A DNA stretch of 64,000 bases from contig CM041083.1 in assembly GCA_023079485.1 (NCBI GenBank), positions 154,956,552 through 155,020,551 of the forward strand, written 5' to 3'. Shown in pieces: positions 1 through 11,624 of this stretch (within the stretch, counting starts at the first letter, position 1; every line of letters starts with the position of its first letter). The notes under the pieces are model-generated. The model saw only the letters and a program-made list of their open reading frames with translations, was not told the origin of the DNA and made no database searches. A program made the translations under genes and the position numbers. Source of the DNA: Archilochus colubris (Eukaryota; Chordata; Aves; Apodiformes; Trochilidae).

Positions 1-496
1 CTTGAAATTAAGAGCCACATTAGGCAAGAAAATATTTCTTGGCTACTTTTTCTCGAAGAAATATTATTCTCTGCACTTAATGTCTCTGTCCATATTTAAT
101 GTCTTTTCTCAATTAGTTTTTACCTCCTGTTCTACTTCTTACTTAATTCTCTATTTGACCAGTGACTATGCAGTTTAGGTCTTCTAAACCTGTAACATGA
201 TTCCTCATTCCCATCCTGCTCCATTTTGTACACAGCAGAATTGTACTTTTTTTAATCTTTAGTAAGGACATACTTCAGATGCAGTGTGTGGAAATGTGAT
301 TGATCAGCTACAGTCTCTGTCTCAGCTCGCCAATTAATATCAGAGTTATATCCCTATCTGAGTGTTACACAGATAACACAGATACACCTAAAACATTAAA
401 AAGATTGCATATTTTCAGATATTTCAAAAATAAAAAGGAAAATCCTATATTTACAATAATAATAAATATCATAATTTTCTTATAATGAGAATGATA
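1..496. other. AT-rich sequence, nothing recognised
   Basis: No repeat family, splice-bounded exon or long reading frame could be recognised. The short frame starting near 300 has AT-driven composition and is taken as chance. Confidence 0.55.
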
Positions 497-662
497 AGCC
501 ATAGCAATTATCTCCCCAAGGAAATAGTGGATTCCCTAGCACTGGACACTATTAAGATTAATCTGAACAGTGTGCTGGGTCATCTTGTCTATACTGTGAT
601 TTTCCAAGAAAGGCTGGACCAGATGATCCTTGAGGTCTCTTCGAACCAGGTATCCTATAGAA
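497..662 (+). mobile_element. CR1 LINE 3'-end fragment
   Basis: The stretch follows the usual end of CR1: an AGGAAATAGTGG-type motif (leucine-proline-arginine-glutamate-valine region of ORF2), then a GGGTCATCTTGTCTA block, then GGACCAGATGATCCTTGAGG and a terminal TATCCTATAG in place of the ATTCTATG octamer. Only the last 165 bp or so is present, the normal 5' truncation of CR1. The 69-codon frame across it is a remnant of ORF2 and 3' UTR, not a gene. Confidence 0.75.
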
Positions 663-807
663 ACCCAAGAAAGAAGCCCAATAAACCTAACTAGAAAGGA
701 TTTATGAACTCTTCTTTAATGGCTATTTGGATAGATAATTCGACACCTATAGATATCAAGATATATTGATTGTATATTTTTAAGACAGGGTATTTTTATG
801 TTTTGGT

Positions 808-905
808 TCTTTTTTGTTTGTTTTTGAGGAGTTTTGTTTGTTTGTGTTTGGGGTTTTTTTTGTTTGTTTTTGTTTTTATTTTGTTTTGTTTTGTTTTGTT
901 TTTCC
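808..905 (+). repeat. (GTTT)n / T-rich simple repeat
   Basis: Runs of GTTT and TTTTG units broken by short interruptions. The translated phenylalanine/leucine-rich frame over it is a composition artefact. Confidence 0.9.
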
Positions 906-2512
906 TAAGGGAATCCATTGCTGATGTTGCCTATTACGTTCTGATTCATCCAAAGACATTAATTACATTTAGTCTATCCAGGCATATATTGACCAACAGG
1001 TACACTGATAATTTCATTAGTTAGCAGTTTGTTGACATTAGGGAACAAAGCTATACCTTTTTTAATCAATTTCTGTAAGTGACACTTTCAGTATACAGTA
1101 ATTCTGGAAATGGTATTTTTTAGAGTGAAATTGCTGATCTGCTAGCTTGTATAAAATAATTCCCAAAAGTGCTGCCTTAAAAAGGCACTGCTTCTGGGAA
1201 TGACTAATTAATTTCACAACTTGAAAGGATAGAATAGACAGAACTACAAAAAAGGTTAGCTGTCTTAGGAGCTTTTTGAATTTACTATCAAATGTCATCT
1301 GCCTAGTCTTATATAACAAATCCATTATCAAAGTATGATTATATCTGTGAGTCAAAAAGCTTCTATAAAATATTGATTTAAAATATTTTATATCTTCATC
1401 ACTTTCTGTGTACTGTGATCTTATAAAATCTTATAAATCTATATTAATGTTATGAAATTATGTACCTGTAATCGTATAAAATCAAATACTTACCATATAA
1501 TCTTGAAACATTTTCACTGTATTTGCTCTTATTATACTAAGATAATTGCATACATTAAGAAAAAGTGATGTATTGTAACCTACATTTTATTTACACAGGT
1601 CTTGCAGTGAGAGCATGTTACCATGACACATGTTCAGTGTAATGTTTCTAAGTCATAAAATACTTCACACTCTTCAGAATATCACCACCTGATTGCCATT
1701 CATACTACCACAGCTGCAAGCCAGTCTACCACTCAGAAAAAGGGATTTCGGGTGTAGGTATGTTTCCTGTGATACAAAGGATTTTGTGCAGCCAGTGAAG
1801 AACGACAGAAAGCAGGGGCTGCTGATCACCCCTATGAAAACCAAATAGCTTACAACAAACCTTCAGCCTGGGGCAAAACTTCATGTTGTAGGAAACTAGA
1901 GAAAGTTAATCAAATCCAGGGAAGCCCATAAACAAACACAATATACAATTTGTCATTGTATGTCTATATTTTAATCATACTGTAGATGACTGAATTGAGC
2001 CTGCTATATTTCCTAGGATAGAAAAATGTCAGAAAAATGTTTCTATTCTCTTCTCAGTGAACACTTCAGCTCAACTCCTTCTCCCTTTTTTTTTTTTTTT
2101 TTTAAACTTTTTTTTATTTTTAGTTTCTTTCCACCCTGCCAATGCTCCCTCTCCCAGGATAGAGAAATATGAATATATATGAATAGAGAAATATGTGGAT
2201 ATATCATGAACTCAGGGGAAAAAAAGACTTATAACCCTTCCCAGGAGTCTAACTGCATTTGCTTTCTTGGATTTACTCTTGTGCTGATGGTTCTGGCTAA
2301 AGGCAAGTAAAGAGATCAAAGGGAGATAAGAGTTTGCTGAGAACTTGGAGAACGAATGTAGAATGTGCTTGCTGAAGATAGCTCACAAGGAACATGAACT
2401 GGGAAGGAAATGGAAGAGCCACTAAATTCTCCTAGGATTAGGAGGGGAAATTTAATAATGCATAACATGACATGGTCTGCAACAGTTTGTTTTCAGAGAG
2501 CTTGCTCAGGCA

Positions 2513-2537
2513 GATCACACACAGAGAGTGTGTGATC
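2513..2537. repeat. Perfect inverted repeat (10-bp arms)
   Basis: GATCACACAC and its exact reverse complement GTGTGTGATC flank a 5-nt AGAGA loop. A further CACACACAGAGA follows, so this may be a CA/GT-rich slippage product rather than a selected hairpin. Confidence 0.6.
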
Positions 2538-2667
2538 ACACACACAGAGATGGAACCAGGCCTTTTTTTCAGCGTTAGTGACAGAATCAGAAGCAGTGGC
2601 CACAGACAGAAGCATTAGGAAGATCAGGAAAGTGGTTTGTGTTTTGTTTTTTTTTTTTTAATATGAG

Positions 2668-2850
2668 GGTGACTGAGCTCCGACACAGATTGCCCAGGGA
2701 GGTTGTGGAGTCTGCCTCTTTGAAAATATATTAAAAAAAAAAGATGTGGACATCATCCTGGACAGGCTAAGTGGCTCTGCTTGAATAGCGTGGTTGGAGA
2801 AGATTCCAGAGGTGCATTCCAACCTCAATCATTATTTAATTCTTTGAAAA
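2668..2850 (+). mobile_element. CR1 LINE 3'-end fragment
   Basis: GATTGCCCAGGGAGGTTGTGGAG is the CR1 ORF2 C-terminal region (cleaner copies read RLPREVV). It is followed by the spacer and by a decayed copy of the terminal block around 2800-2845 ending TTTAATTCTTTG. An A tract at about 2732-2741 sits inside the copy. Heavily mutated, so probably old. Confidence 0.75.
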
Positions 2851-3759
2851 AGATTAAGACTGGATACATCACCTTCAACACCACAATAAAGGCTTGTTGT
2901 CCTCTGGTTGTTGAATAACTTTTAATGTTAATTGTGTTAAAATGAAGTCAGGTTATGATCATGTTTGTTAGAACTAAAAGATTATTAAGACAAGGAAGAA
3001 AAAGCATAAAATAGATTCTACCATGAGCCAAAATTGTGTAATCTTAGCAACGTTCATAGGCTAAGTGTATGATCCCAATTTGGAATGGTCCAGAAACAAA
3101 AGAAAGTGGTCATCAAAATAATTAGTGCTGCTTTATTTAACATGCTACCTTGACTTCTAAAATCAAGGTTACTTTGGTGACCTATTAACAATTAAATTTC
3201 CTGTGAAAATTCAGGTTGTTTGGGGTGGGGTGGTATTTTCTTTTCTCTATCCAATGACCTAGGGTAGAAGAAGAGGCATTCAAACTTTATCTATTAATTT
3301 AGTCAGCCTTCAAAAGCACAACAGGAGCATTTTATTTGAAGAGGAAAACATTACAAAATTACTGGTCTTAAGGCCATAGTCTTTCAGAGCTGTAAATATT
3401 CACGACTGGTAGTCTGCCAAGGGTTTGATCTTCTCCCATTAAATTCAATGAAAATTTAGTTTAATTTTTTTTTTTTACTTTAACTTCAATAACAGTAACA
3501 TCTAGCACAGAGCCAGATGAAAGATGAGTCCAGATTTATATGCTGAATCTCTAGACCTAGAAATTTTCTGAATTCTTTAGGCTTGAAAGCATTTCTTTCT
3601 GGTTCTCTGTACCAAAAGATAGGTCTCAAAAATAGCTGTTGGACCCTTTTATTCTCACTAGTGGGTCTTTACAGGTGTATTATTTGAGAAGGATAGAACA
3701 GCAGAGATGGGAGAGAGAGAAGAACTCGATATTCATAGCAGTTGGGAAGAAAAAGAGAG
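2851..3759. other. Unique AT-rich sequence
   Basis: No coding exon or recognisable repeat was found. A short T run lies near 3466-3475. Confidence 0.5.
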
Positions 3760-4020
3760 GGTGACAAGTTGCCTACTGTGTGGGAAATTATGGGGGACGC
3801 TGACACCCAATTGATAATCAATGAGATTTTTGAGAAGACTCTATAAGAGAAAGGGCCCAAGAGTCATGATGGCCTCATTTAGTGCTCATCTGCATGGGTA
3901 CCAATGATACTGCCTACTGTCCATGGAGACCTCAAATGACATTTGAAGACTTGTGTGACTGTGGGAAGCTTTTTGAGGAGAGACTGACAAGGAAAAGGAT
4001 GTAATGGAGGCAAGAGTGAG
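3760..4020 (+). pseudogene. Degraded SGNH-esterase-like segment, possibly CR1 ORF1 relic
   Basis: A 40-odd codon open stretch ends at the TAA at 4002-4004 and reads L-V-L-I-C-M-G-T-N-D-T-A (GTND at 3897-3908). Hydrophobic residues followed by G-x-N-D match block III of the SGNH hydrolase/esterase fold, and CR1 ORF1 proteins are known to carry such an esterase domain. Just upstream a GGGACGCTGA stretch could be the eroded start of the domain, but stops (a TGA near 3868) and frame changes break it. Downstream to about 4900 the purine-rich, less AT-rich sequence may belong to the same element, but no further motif could be read. A chance GTND match is the main alternative. Confidence 0.33.
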
Positions 4021-6695
4021 CTTGTGAGATGTTATTTAAACCTGGGTCTTCAAGCACTGAAGACCAATACCTGCAGATAAGTGGGGAAGGAGGGATTTCA
4101 GGAAGCACACTTGGAACAGAACTATAGGGAGAAATCACAACGTGCTCTGCAACAGTGGCATGAGCAGATACCTTCATGAATTGTGTCAGCCCAAGAAACA
4201 AAGAGAAGGAATGGAAAACCTGTGAGTACTTACACATCTGTGACTTCATTGCAAAGTATCACAGGGATGTGGTAGAGTAATCCACATGAATCCACATATC
4301 CATCCACTGAATGGACACAGGCCCTTTAGAAAAAATGGGAAAACAAAGTGGGAGAGCTGTTCTCTCTGCATGGGAAAAGCTCACATGCAGGGACCAGCAT
4401 CAGAGAAGAGGCCAACATGGAGGTGGTCACAAGGAGCCTCTGTTACCAAACACCTGATCTAGAAGATGAAGTGGGTGAGACCTCCTGTAAAGAGCTCAAT
4501 ATAGTCTTCCAATTTCATGTCTTACATTTCTTCTGGGCCTCTACCATTCCAATAACATCTGTAGGCATGGTAGGGTGCAAGCAATTGAGGACACTCCTGA
4601 AGTAAATTGATACTTTCTTGAGGTGAATTCTTTATGGCACTGCTAAGGAGGATGTTCTCTTGGGTCTGCTGTTCACATAAAGTGAGGCACTGCTCAGTGC
4701 TCTGATTGTCAGTGGCAGCCCTGACTGCAGTGACTGTGAGATGGTAGAGTTGAAGACAGAAGAAAGTGGGAAAAACAAGTAAGAGAATAAAGAACCTTCA
4801 TTTCAGAAGAGGGAACTTCAGCTTCCTCTGGGAACTGGCTGAGAGGATGCCATGGGAAGATGCCAAGGGATGGAGAAACCCTCTGCACTGGTAATTGCTA
4901 AGCACTTGGACAACAGAAAAAAATTAATTGCAGCCTCTTTGAAACTTGACAGGATAATACCCTCACCGATGTAATCTAACTCTGAAGTCTGCCTTGCTTT
5001 GAGAATATTGAATTAGAGAGCTCCAACAGACCCTTACATCCTAAAATACTCTCACTCGAAGATCAGATGTCTGGGAATATTCTTAACATTTATGTGAAGC
5101 TCTGAAAAAACTAAATAAAGAAAAAAATCCCCAACTAATCAACCACCACTTCCCCACCCCCAGGAAAAAGAACACAAATTCCTATGTCAGAATTGGCATC
5201 CAATTATGTTTTAAAACCAGCTATATAATAAATTTAACACACAAGGTTATGTGTTTTTCATGTGAGGAGAACGTATGCTCAAATTTATATTTATGCTTAT
5301 CATTTTGTCCATAGGAAGATTCACTTGCATTATAAAATAATGAATCAAATCAACCACAGTTTAGTCACATCCAGTATCTTATGTAAAATTCCATTCTGAG
5401 TTTCTAATGCTTTTAAAAAATCAAAGTAAATGTCATCACCAGTTTATTTTCATTACTTGGTTAATTGAAGTGTAGAATACTAAGGTGAAAGCAATCCACC
5501 CTTACTTCCATCCGAACATTGGACAAATATTGCATGTCTGATGAATTAGCTTTAAAAAACTCCTATTTCTATTGGTCAATACATGACATCTGAGTAACTG
5601 ACATAGGGAAGATATCCATTTTGTAGATGACTAAACGTAGGTAACACTAATCCCACACATGACTGAGGATAAAGATATTCTTCACACAGATATTTTAGTT
5701 ACAGAGAAGTACATGTTAATTAATGTTTTCTTATGAAAATAATTTTAGCTATTTGGCTTCACACGCTTCTTTTATATCATGTAATATGTAAAAGTCTTTA
5801 TCTAACTTGAAAGATGAAAATTTATTTCTAGAGATTAATTTTAAGAAATTATATTTTTAATGTGATTCCATTTAACAATATAAATAATATTAAATGTAAT
5901 TAAATAAGGTTTTTGTAATTTTACTCAATTCCCATAGATTTTGCTGTGGGTTTCAACTAACCATACTTAGATCTTGACATTAGATAGCTACCGAAAGGAA
6001 GAGAAGATTAGTGAATTATTTCCTTCCCTCATCAGAAATTTAGCTGTTCTTTAGACATTTAAAGTACTATTCTGCAAGTGAGCAGCCTGCTTAAATCTGT
6101 GGTCTTACACCAGTATTCAATATGTTCTTTTGTTGTGTTTATATCTATTCCAAACATAGTTTCATATTTTTGTGTATTAATGCTTTACTATCTATAAAGC
6201 TTATACAGTTCATGTATTAACATCATAAATTATTATTGTTGGAAATCTAATACATAATCTCTATGCTGACCATATCTGACAGAATGTTTAATCAGTCAGG
6301 ATATTTTAGAGGAAAATATTAAATTTTACTAATTTTACTGTTAAAATTATCACACCAATTCAAGTCTAGTATGTCTTTTAAATTAAAAGGTGGCAAGTTG
6401 AGGACACAAGTTTTTACCTCTGGTACCTTTTAAAGGTTAGCTTTCAGTTCTGGTTTCTATTTATAGAAATAACTCATATATAAGTATAAGCAGAGAATAG
6501 AACAGATAAGGATGTCAAGGGATATTCTGTTTTGGCTTTTGTATAAAGTTAGTTGGCTCCAGATTGCATTCTCTGATCCAGGATTGCTAAATCAGTCCTA
6601 TGTCTGCAGATACAGATATTCTACTCACTTATATCACATATTTTTTAGTAAGAAAGATTATATTATTTACACATAAAGGAAGTCTGTGATGCCAG
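4021..6695. other. No recognised gene
   Basis: 4021-4940 is less AT-rich and may belong to the same old element as the GTND segment; the frames at 4348-4605 (plus) and 3932-4249 (minus) have no recognisable domain. 4941-6695 is AT-rich unique-looking DNA with no feature. Confidence 0.45.
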
Positions 6696-6829
6696 TGTTA
6701 TGGTCCGATGTAACATTAAAATTTATTTTTGTTTTGGATCCATGGAAAAAAGTCCAACCATAGAAGGGTTGGGTGCAAGCAGACTTTATCTAACAATTGA
6801 CACAGGCAAAATTATAGAGCCAGGCAAAA

Positions 6830-6950
6830 CAAGGAGAGAGGAAGAGAAGATATAAGAGAGAGAGAATAGTGGGAGACAAAAGGGGTAAGAAAGTGGGAAG
6901 AAAGAATGAGAGACAGAGAGACAGAGAGACAGAGAGAAAGAGTCACCAGC
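6830..6950. repeat. Purine-rich GA-type low-complexity tract inside LTR
   Basis: Plus strand is mostly GA with GAGA and GAGACA repeats. On the LTR sense strand it is a pyrimidine-rich leader between the TATA-like box and the poly(A) signals. Confidence 0.8.
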
Positions 6951-7204
6951 AGGGGCCCAGCTGCCCAGCGAGTTTCTTCAAGATGGCGCTGATCCTGGAC
7001 AGGGCCCGATGCAAGATGGCAGTGGGTCAAGAGACAACCAAACAGCCCCAGCATGGACAGCCATATATACCCCTGAGTTCCTTTTGTTCCAAAGGGGCAG
7101 CTGTCAGACAGAAGCCAGGGGCACTGGCATCAGAGCCATTGCAGACAGGCTGCCTGGAGGGGAGCTGCCACAGAAAGGTGCAGTCCCCCACCCACTCATC
7201 ATTT

Positions 7205-7521
7205 CTTATCTCCTTCCAGGTGTCACCTCTATTCTGTTTCAGCTAGGCCAGGTCCATTGGCGTCAGAGCCATTGCAGAGAGGTTCGTCTGGAGGGGGGGT
7301 TTCCAGCACACAGCTCTTATCTCTTTCCAGGTGTCACTCCCTGCTCCGTTCCAGCCCCCTCAGCCAGGTACATCAGCATCAGTGCAATCAAGGTGGTTTC
7401 CTCCACCCTGGCCAGGACAATCGTGCCTGGAGGGACATCCCAGCACTGCAGGCTGGCCCTCAGAAAAGGGAAGCAGTCTCCACCCAGCAGTCAGTTCTTA
7501 GTTCTTATCTCTTTCCAGGTG
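7205..7521 (-). promoter_or_regulatory. Three E-box plus GATA motif pairs in LTR U3 repeats
   Basis: The 18-bp block CTTATCTCTTTCCAGGTG (plus strand) occurs at 7316-7333 and 7504-7521, and with one mismatch at 7205-7222. On the LTR sense strand each reads CACCTG, 6 bp, GATAAG: an E-box followed by a WGATAA motif. The blocks lie upstream of the TATA-like box in LTR orientation, where retroviral enhancers sit. E-box/GATA pairs are known binding sites of TAL1/GATA complexes, but the usual spacing is a little longer than here, so function is inference. Confidence 0.5.
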
Positions 7522-7580
7522 TCAGTCCCTGCTCAGCTCTGGCAAGGCCAGGTCCTCCATCCTAGCCAGGGCTATTCACT

Positions 7581-8416
7581 TTAAAATTGTTCTCAGATGA
7601 TTTCAAACCAAGGAGATCAGATTCTCTCTAGGTTAAGCTAGATATCTTTGTCTAAATGTTAACAGCTAACCATTTATGGGACTGGCTTGGTTCTAATTTT
7701 CAGCTAGGATTGTATCAATTAATTTTGAAGCTAATTAACCAACTGAATTAGTTAATTTAGAAGATATCATTCACTGTGCTATACCAGACTATATTTAATT
7801 AATTTGAAGGTACATTATTTCCAGGAACTTCTTAGCATGATACCGAAAGGTTATGCAAGGAATCTAATCAAAATCTTCACTGAAGACAAATGATAACATT
7901 TCTCTGCTTAACTGTGCAAGGCTTACCACTGTTCCAGGGGCTGCTCAACCATATTAATATCCAAGCCTCAGTAACCTGCAATCTCACATTTGTATGGCAA
8001 ATCGTGTTTCAGAAGTTGTTTGCCAATTATGCACCAGACTAAAAAAATTGTATCTACAGATTTTACATGCCTGAAAATTGGAAAGCATGGTGAACAGTCA
8101 AAGGAACTAGCAATTTCACAGCATTTATTTTGTTCACTCCATTATGTACTGTGAGAGTGTAAAGAGCTTGGGGATTTTGAGCTGAACCACCTGCTGCTGC
8201 AGCATCTGTAGCATGCAGTCAAAAGGATACAGTAGTGCATATGAGAGTATTATGTATAGACTGTTATTGGTACATGTCTACCATAGTGTTCTTTCTGTTA
8301 GCTTAGAAAAAGACTAAATATACAGCATCTTTATAATTTAGACGTAGAATGATTAGTACTTTAAAAATAGTATAATTAAATCAATTCCATACTGAAAACA
8401 GGTGACAATCTCAATT
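7581..8416. other. Unique AT-rich sequence
   Basis: Nothing recognised between the 7-kb LTR and the CR1 that follows. Confidence 0.5.
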
Positions 8417-8495
8417 TCATAGAATTTTCAGGGCTGAAAGGGACCTTAAAGATCATCTAATTCCACCCCCCTGACATGGGCAGGGACACCTCCCA

Positions 8496-8690
8496 CTAGA
8501 TGAGGTTGCTCAGAGCCCTGTCCAGCCTGGTCTTAAACACTTCAAGGGGTGGGATTTCTACCACCTCCCTGGGCAACCTGTTCCAGTACTTCACCATCCT
8601 CAGGGTGAAGAACTTTTTCTTACTATCTAATCTGAATCTACCCTTCTCCATTTTGAAACCATTCCCTCTAGTTCTATCCCTTCCTGACAT
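8496..8690 (-). pseudogene. CR1 ORF2 C-terminal tail fragment
   Basis: A 64-codon frame holding the last part of CR1 ORF2 (RTRGNGFKMEKGRFRLDSKK, then W-N-R-L-P-R-E-V-V and the R-L-D-R-A-L-S-N-L-I end). It is out of frame with the RT piece at 8884-9393, and the sequence between them contains stops. The equivalent tail is seen at 25.6, 40.1 and 43.4 kb. Confidence 0.85.
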
Positions 8691-8883
8691 CCTAAAATGT
8701 CCCTCACCAGCTTTCTTGTAGTCCCCCTTCAGATACTGGAAGGCTACAATAAGGTCTCCTGGGATCCTTCTCCTCTCCAGACTGAATAACCCCAGCTCTC
8801 TCTAGACCATAAGACAGATGCTCCAGCCTCCTAATCATCCTCGTGGCTCTTTTCTGGACGTGCTCCAGCACATCCATGTCTTT

Positions 8884-9393
8884 CTAGAAATAGGTGCTCC
8901 AGAACTGGACACAATAATACAGGTGGGGTCTCATGAGAGCAGAGTAGAGGGGAAGAATCATCTCCCTTGACCTTCTGGCCACACTTCTCTTAATGTAGCC
9001 CAGGATATGTTTGGCTTTCTGGGCTGCAAGTGTACTCTGATGGCTCATGTTGAACTTCTCATCCACCAGCACCCACAAGTCCTTTTCCTCAGGGCTGCTC
9101 TCAAGCCAGTCCCTGCCCAGCCTATATTGGTGCTTGGGATTGCCCCAACCCAGATGCAAGATCTTGCACTTGGTCTTGTTGAACTTCATGAGTTTGGCAT
9201 GGCCCCACTTCTCCATCCTGTCAAGGTCCCTCTGGGTGGCATCCCTTCCCTCCAGTGTGTCAGTTGCACCACACAGTTTGGTGTCATCGCTGAACTTGCT
9301 GAGAGTGCACCCAATGCCACCGTCCATGTCTCCAACAAAGATGTTAAACAAGAACTGTCCCAACACTGATCCTTGAGGGACTCCACTTGCCAC
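8884..9393 (-). pseudogene. CR1 ORF2 reverse-transcriptase fragment
   Basis: A 169-codon open frame covering the C-terminal half of a CR1 reverse transcriptase. It starts at the SGVPQGSVLG block, followed by [13 protein letters not shown] and [11 protein letters not shown], which holds the catalytic D-D pair. Then come a [18 protein letters not shown] helix, the [14 protein letters not shown] block, and a C-terminal LPLYSALMRPHLYYCVQFW. The ATG is only an internal methionine: homology continues upstream of it out of frame (an AFNT-type motif near 9530). A stop after W-S-T-Y-F and later frame changes separate it from the remaining CR1 C-terminus, seen at 8496-8690 as RFRLDSKKKFFTL...RLPREVV. 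The active enzyme lacks its endonuclease and palm N-terminal half here, so the piece cannot support retrotransposition. Confidence 0.9.
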
Positions 9394-9645
9394 TAGCTTC
9401 TACTTGGACATGGACCCATTGACAGCCACTCTTTGGGTGCAGCCATCAAGTCAGTTCTTAATCCACCAACTGGTCCATCTGTCAAACCTTCTTTTTAACA
9501 TCTTGGAGACCAGGATATCATGCGGAAGTGTTGAAGGCTTTGCTCAGGTCCAGGTAAATGATGTCAGTTGCTCTTCCCTTGTCTATTGATATGTGACCTT
9601 TTCATAGAAGGCCTCGAGAACTGTCAGGTATGATTTGCTTTGTTT

Positions 9646-11624
9646 CCTTTTTTTTTTTTAAAAATCCCTCTTCCTTTTCTCCCAGCAAAGAATGAGATAG
9701 TTGCTAATACTGGGATTTATTCTGACAGACCTGCAAGCTTGAGTGGCAGCCTGTAACCATGTGTCAGGCTCTTTTCAAGGACAATTTTTTTTTTTCAGGT
9801 GATCTTCATATTTTGCACCAGTGATAACAGTACTTCTCTTCTGGGACTACAGCGCAAGAATGTTCTAAATCAGGTAGAACTGTGCTTTAAGTTTCACCTG
9901 TGTTGAGCCAGTGACAAATAAAATGAACATTTCTGCGTGCTGAAATTCATATTTTTAAACCACCCAATATCCTGTATTAATTACAGTGTCCTATATTCTG
10001 TATAAGAAAATTCAGCATTCACTAAATAAGTACGTAAAGTAGCTCCTACATTGACTGGGAATCTGATTCAGGTTACATATTGGGGAAATGCAATGAACTG
10101 GCATATCCTAAATTCTCTTCCTTTATGGACCTTAGAAGTCTAGATTGTCTTACTTGTCCTTTGATGGATAGATTGATGTCCATCTTGGACAACAAACATT
10201 CCGTGCTATATGCATAAAAGTTTTTAAGGTTTTCCTTCCTAGGAAGGTATATGAAATTACGAGCTGTAAGATTACTCTCATTCATATTCTCTACAACTTT
10301 ATTTATTGACTAATTGAGCTTGCATTATTTTGTGAGAACAGAAATATTTTTGAGCATATTTATTGAGTGCTTCATCTGTGAATGGTCCCTATATTTATTC
10401 TGCAGTATTCATAGGCAATACTTTAAAACAAAGGTGGATAACTGAATTTATATTGCCCAGAAGCTGTGTAACTGTAATAAGCATACATATGCTGTAAAAA
10501 CATGAAAAGCACTCTCCAGACAGCTTCTGAAATAAAGTGGCTATTGCAACTTCATACAACTTCAGAGTTTATTCACACTGGGTATGACCAGTAGCATGAA
10601 ATCTATCATCTTCTTTCTGGATGAATGTTGAGTTTCTTAACATGGACTCTATTTATTACAGAGGTGCTGAACTCTTCCACCTGTCAAGATGAAATGCTTC
10701 TGTGAATGTATGAAAAGAGAAAATTTGAGACTTCTATGTACCATAATCTTCTACATTAATAGCTGTAAATTTTTCAGAATCCCAGTTTTGGTCTGAGATA
10801 TTTAAATTTAATAGTCTTGCATATCAGCTAAGCTCTTCCTATAGGAGTCTAAACTTTCAAGCATCCCTATCCCTTGTTTTTTTTTTTTTTTTGTTTTGTT
10901 TGTTTGTTTGTTTTTTGTTTGTTTGTTTTTTCTTCTCCAACACCTATATGATACGCAAAAGCTCCTTGTCCAGCATAATCAGCTTTTGGTTATGTGTTTG
11001 GGTTTTTTTTTAGCTCTTTTTATTCTGCTAATCCTGGCTTTAGCTATGTTTACTTATATACTGAAACACAGTAGAAATATACAAGCACTGATAAGAAGCT
11101 GAAAACTGATTAAGCCAAATGGGACTTTTAATATCCCTGCTGTTATAATCCTGTACTGTCTAAGCAATGTGGGGGAATGAAAGACATGGAAGTGTGCCCT
11201 GCTTAAAATTGTTATGAGATTTATGTCAATCTAAGAGTGATAATAGTTAAAACTTACAAAATCCCTTTTTGATAATTACTTCAGCTGGTAATATACTACA
11301 GATTTAGTAATTCTTTTAGAAGAAATCTCAGTAGGATGTTGCAACTTCTCCTGCTTCCAACTCACACTATCTCTATAATTTTTTTAAAGAAAGCTGATAG
11401 GTTACATTTGTTCAGTTTATAATTCACGAGAGAGTACAAAAAGAAAATTGTAAATTTCCAATAATTTCTCACTTTCGAATCCTCTACTATTTTTTTAAAG
11501 ATTCTACTACAGCCAGAGTAGCTATGCATGAAATAGTCTTCTATATAATCCTGTTTTCCTTGTGCAATCTTAAAATCAAATTATTGCAGTAGAAATTTTT
11601 GAGTGTTCATCCCCTAGGCCTTTG
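9646..11624. other. Unique AT-rich sequence with GTTT tract
   Basis: No gene or known interspersed repeat was seen. Low-complexity runs are at 9650-9660 (T), 9787-9795 (T) and 10878-10932 (GTTT). The frames at 10073-10285 and 10896-11102 follow base composition. Confidence 0.5.
10878..10932 (+). repeat. T run and (GTTT)n simple repeat
   Basis: A T run of about 15 is followed by GTTTT/GTTTG units. Confidence 0.9.

Larger units (their letters stand above)
663..2667. other. Unique AT-rich sequence with low-complexity tracts
   Basis: No gene or known repeat was seen apart from a GTTT/T-rich tract at 808-905, a T run near 2088-2104, and a perfect 10-bp inverted repeat at 2513-2537. The reading frames here follow base composition; the frame at 770-1024 is simply the translated GTTT tract. 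Confidence 0.5.
6696..7580 (-). mobile_element. LTR of an endogenous retrovirus (probable solo LTR)
   Basis: Read on the minus strand, the segment has LTR organisation. An upstream U3 with imperfect direct repeats (about 7090-7560) is followed by a TATA-like TATATA at 7062-7070, then a CT-rich leader (the purine-rich 6830-6950 on the plus strand), a GATAAAG-type signal at 6784-6791, an AATAAA at 6722-6727, and a CA end at 6696. No internal gag/pol/env sequence adjoins it. The 5' boundary is uncertain: no TG start with a matching target duplication could be fixed, and a GCCAG present at both ends may only reflect the internal repeats. Open frames of 60-191 codons on both strands over this segment are LTR sequence, not genes. 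Confidence 0.7.
8417..9645 (-). mobile_element. CR1 LINE, 5'-truncated, about 1.2 kb
   Basis: A long CR1 copy running from its 3' end (decayed CATAGAATTTTC octamer region at 8417) to a 5' truncation near 9645, next to a T/A-rich run. Blocks in sense order are the KAF-type region, the GVPQGSVLG motif, F-S-D-D (the RT catalytic motif, with serine), the L-x-Y-C-V-Q-F-W region, and the RLPREVV region close to the 3' end. The reading frame is broken near 8884 and again before 8690, so the copy is dead. Its RT wording matches the copy at 42.4-43.6 kb, which suggests the same subfamily. Confidence 0.95.

Noticed and set aside
7565..7569. GCCAG as right-hand target duplication of the 7-kb LTR (left GCCAG at 6691-6695)
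   Set aside because: The LTR would then start TA instead of TG, and GCCAG recurs throughout the internal repeats of this LTR.
6812..7584. Overlapping 80-191-codon frames on both strands
   Set aside because: They lie within an LTR and translate its tandem repeats and GA-rich tract; no domain, and several frames are open at once because the segment is GC-richer.
9007..9376. Plus-strand frames of 109 and 120 codons
   Set aside because: Antisense shadows of the CR1 reverse-transcriptase frame on the minus strand.
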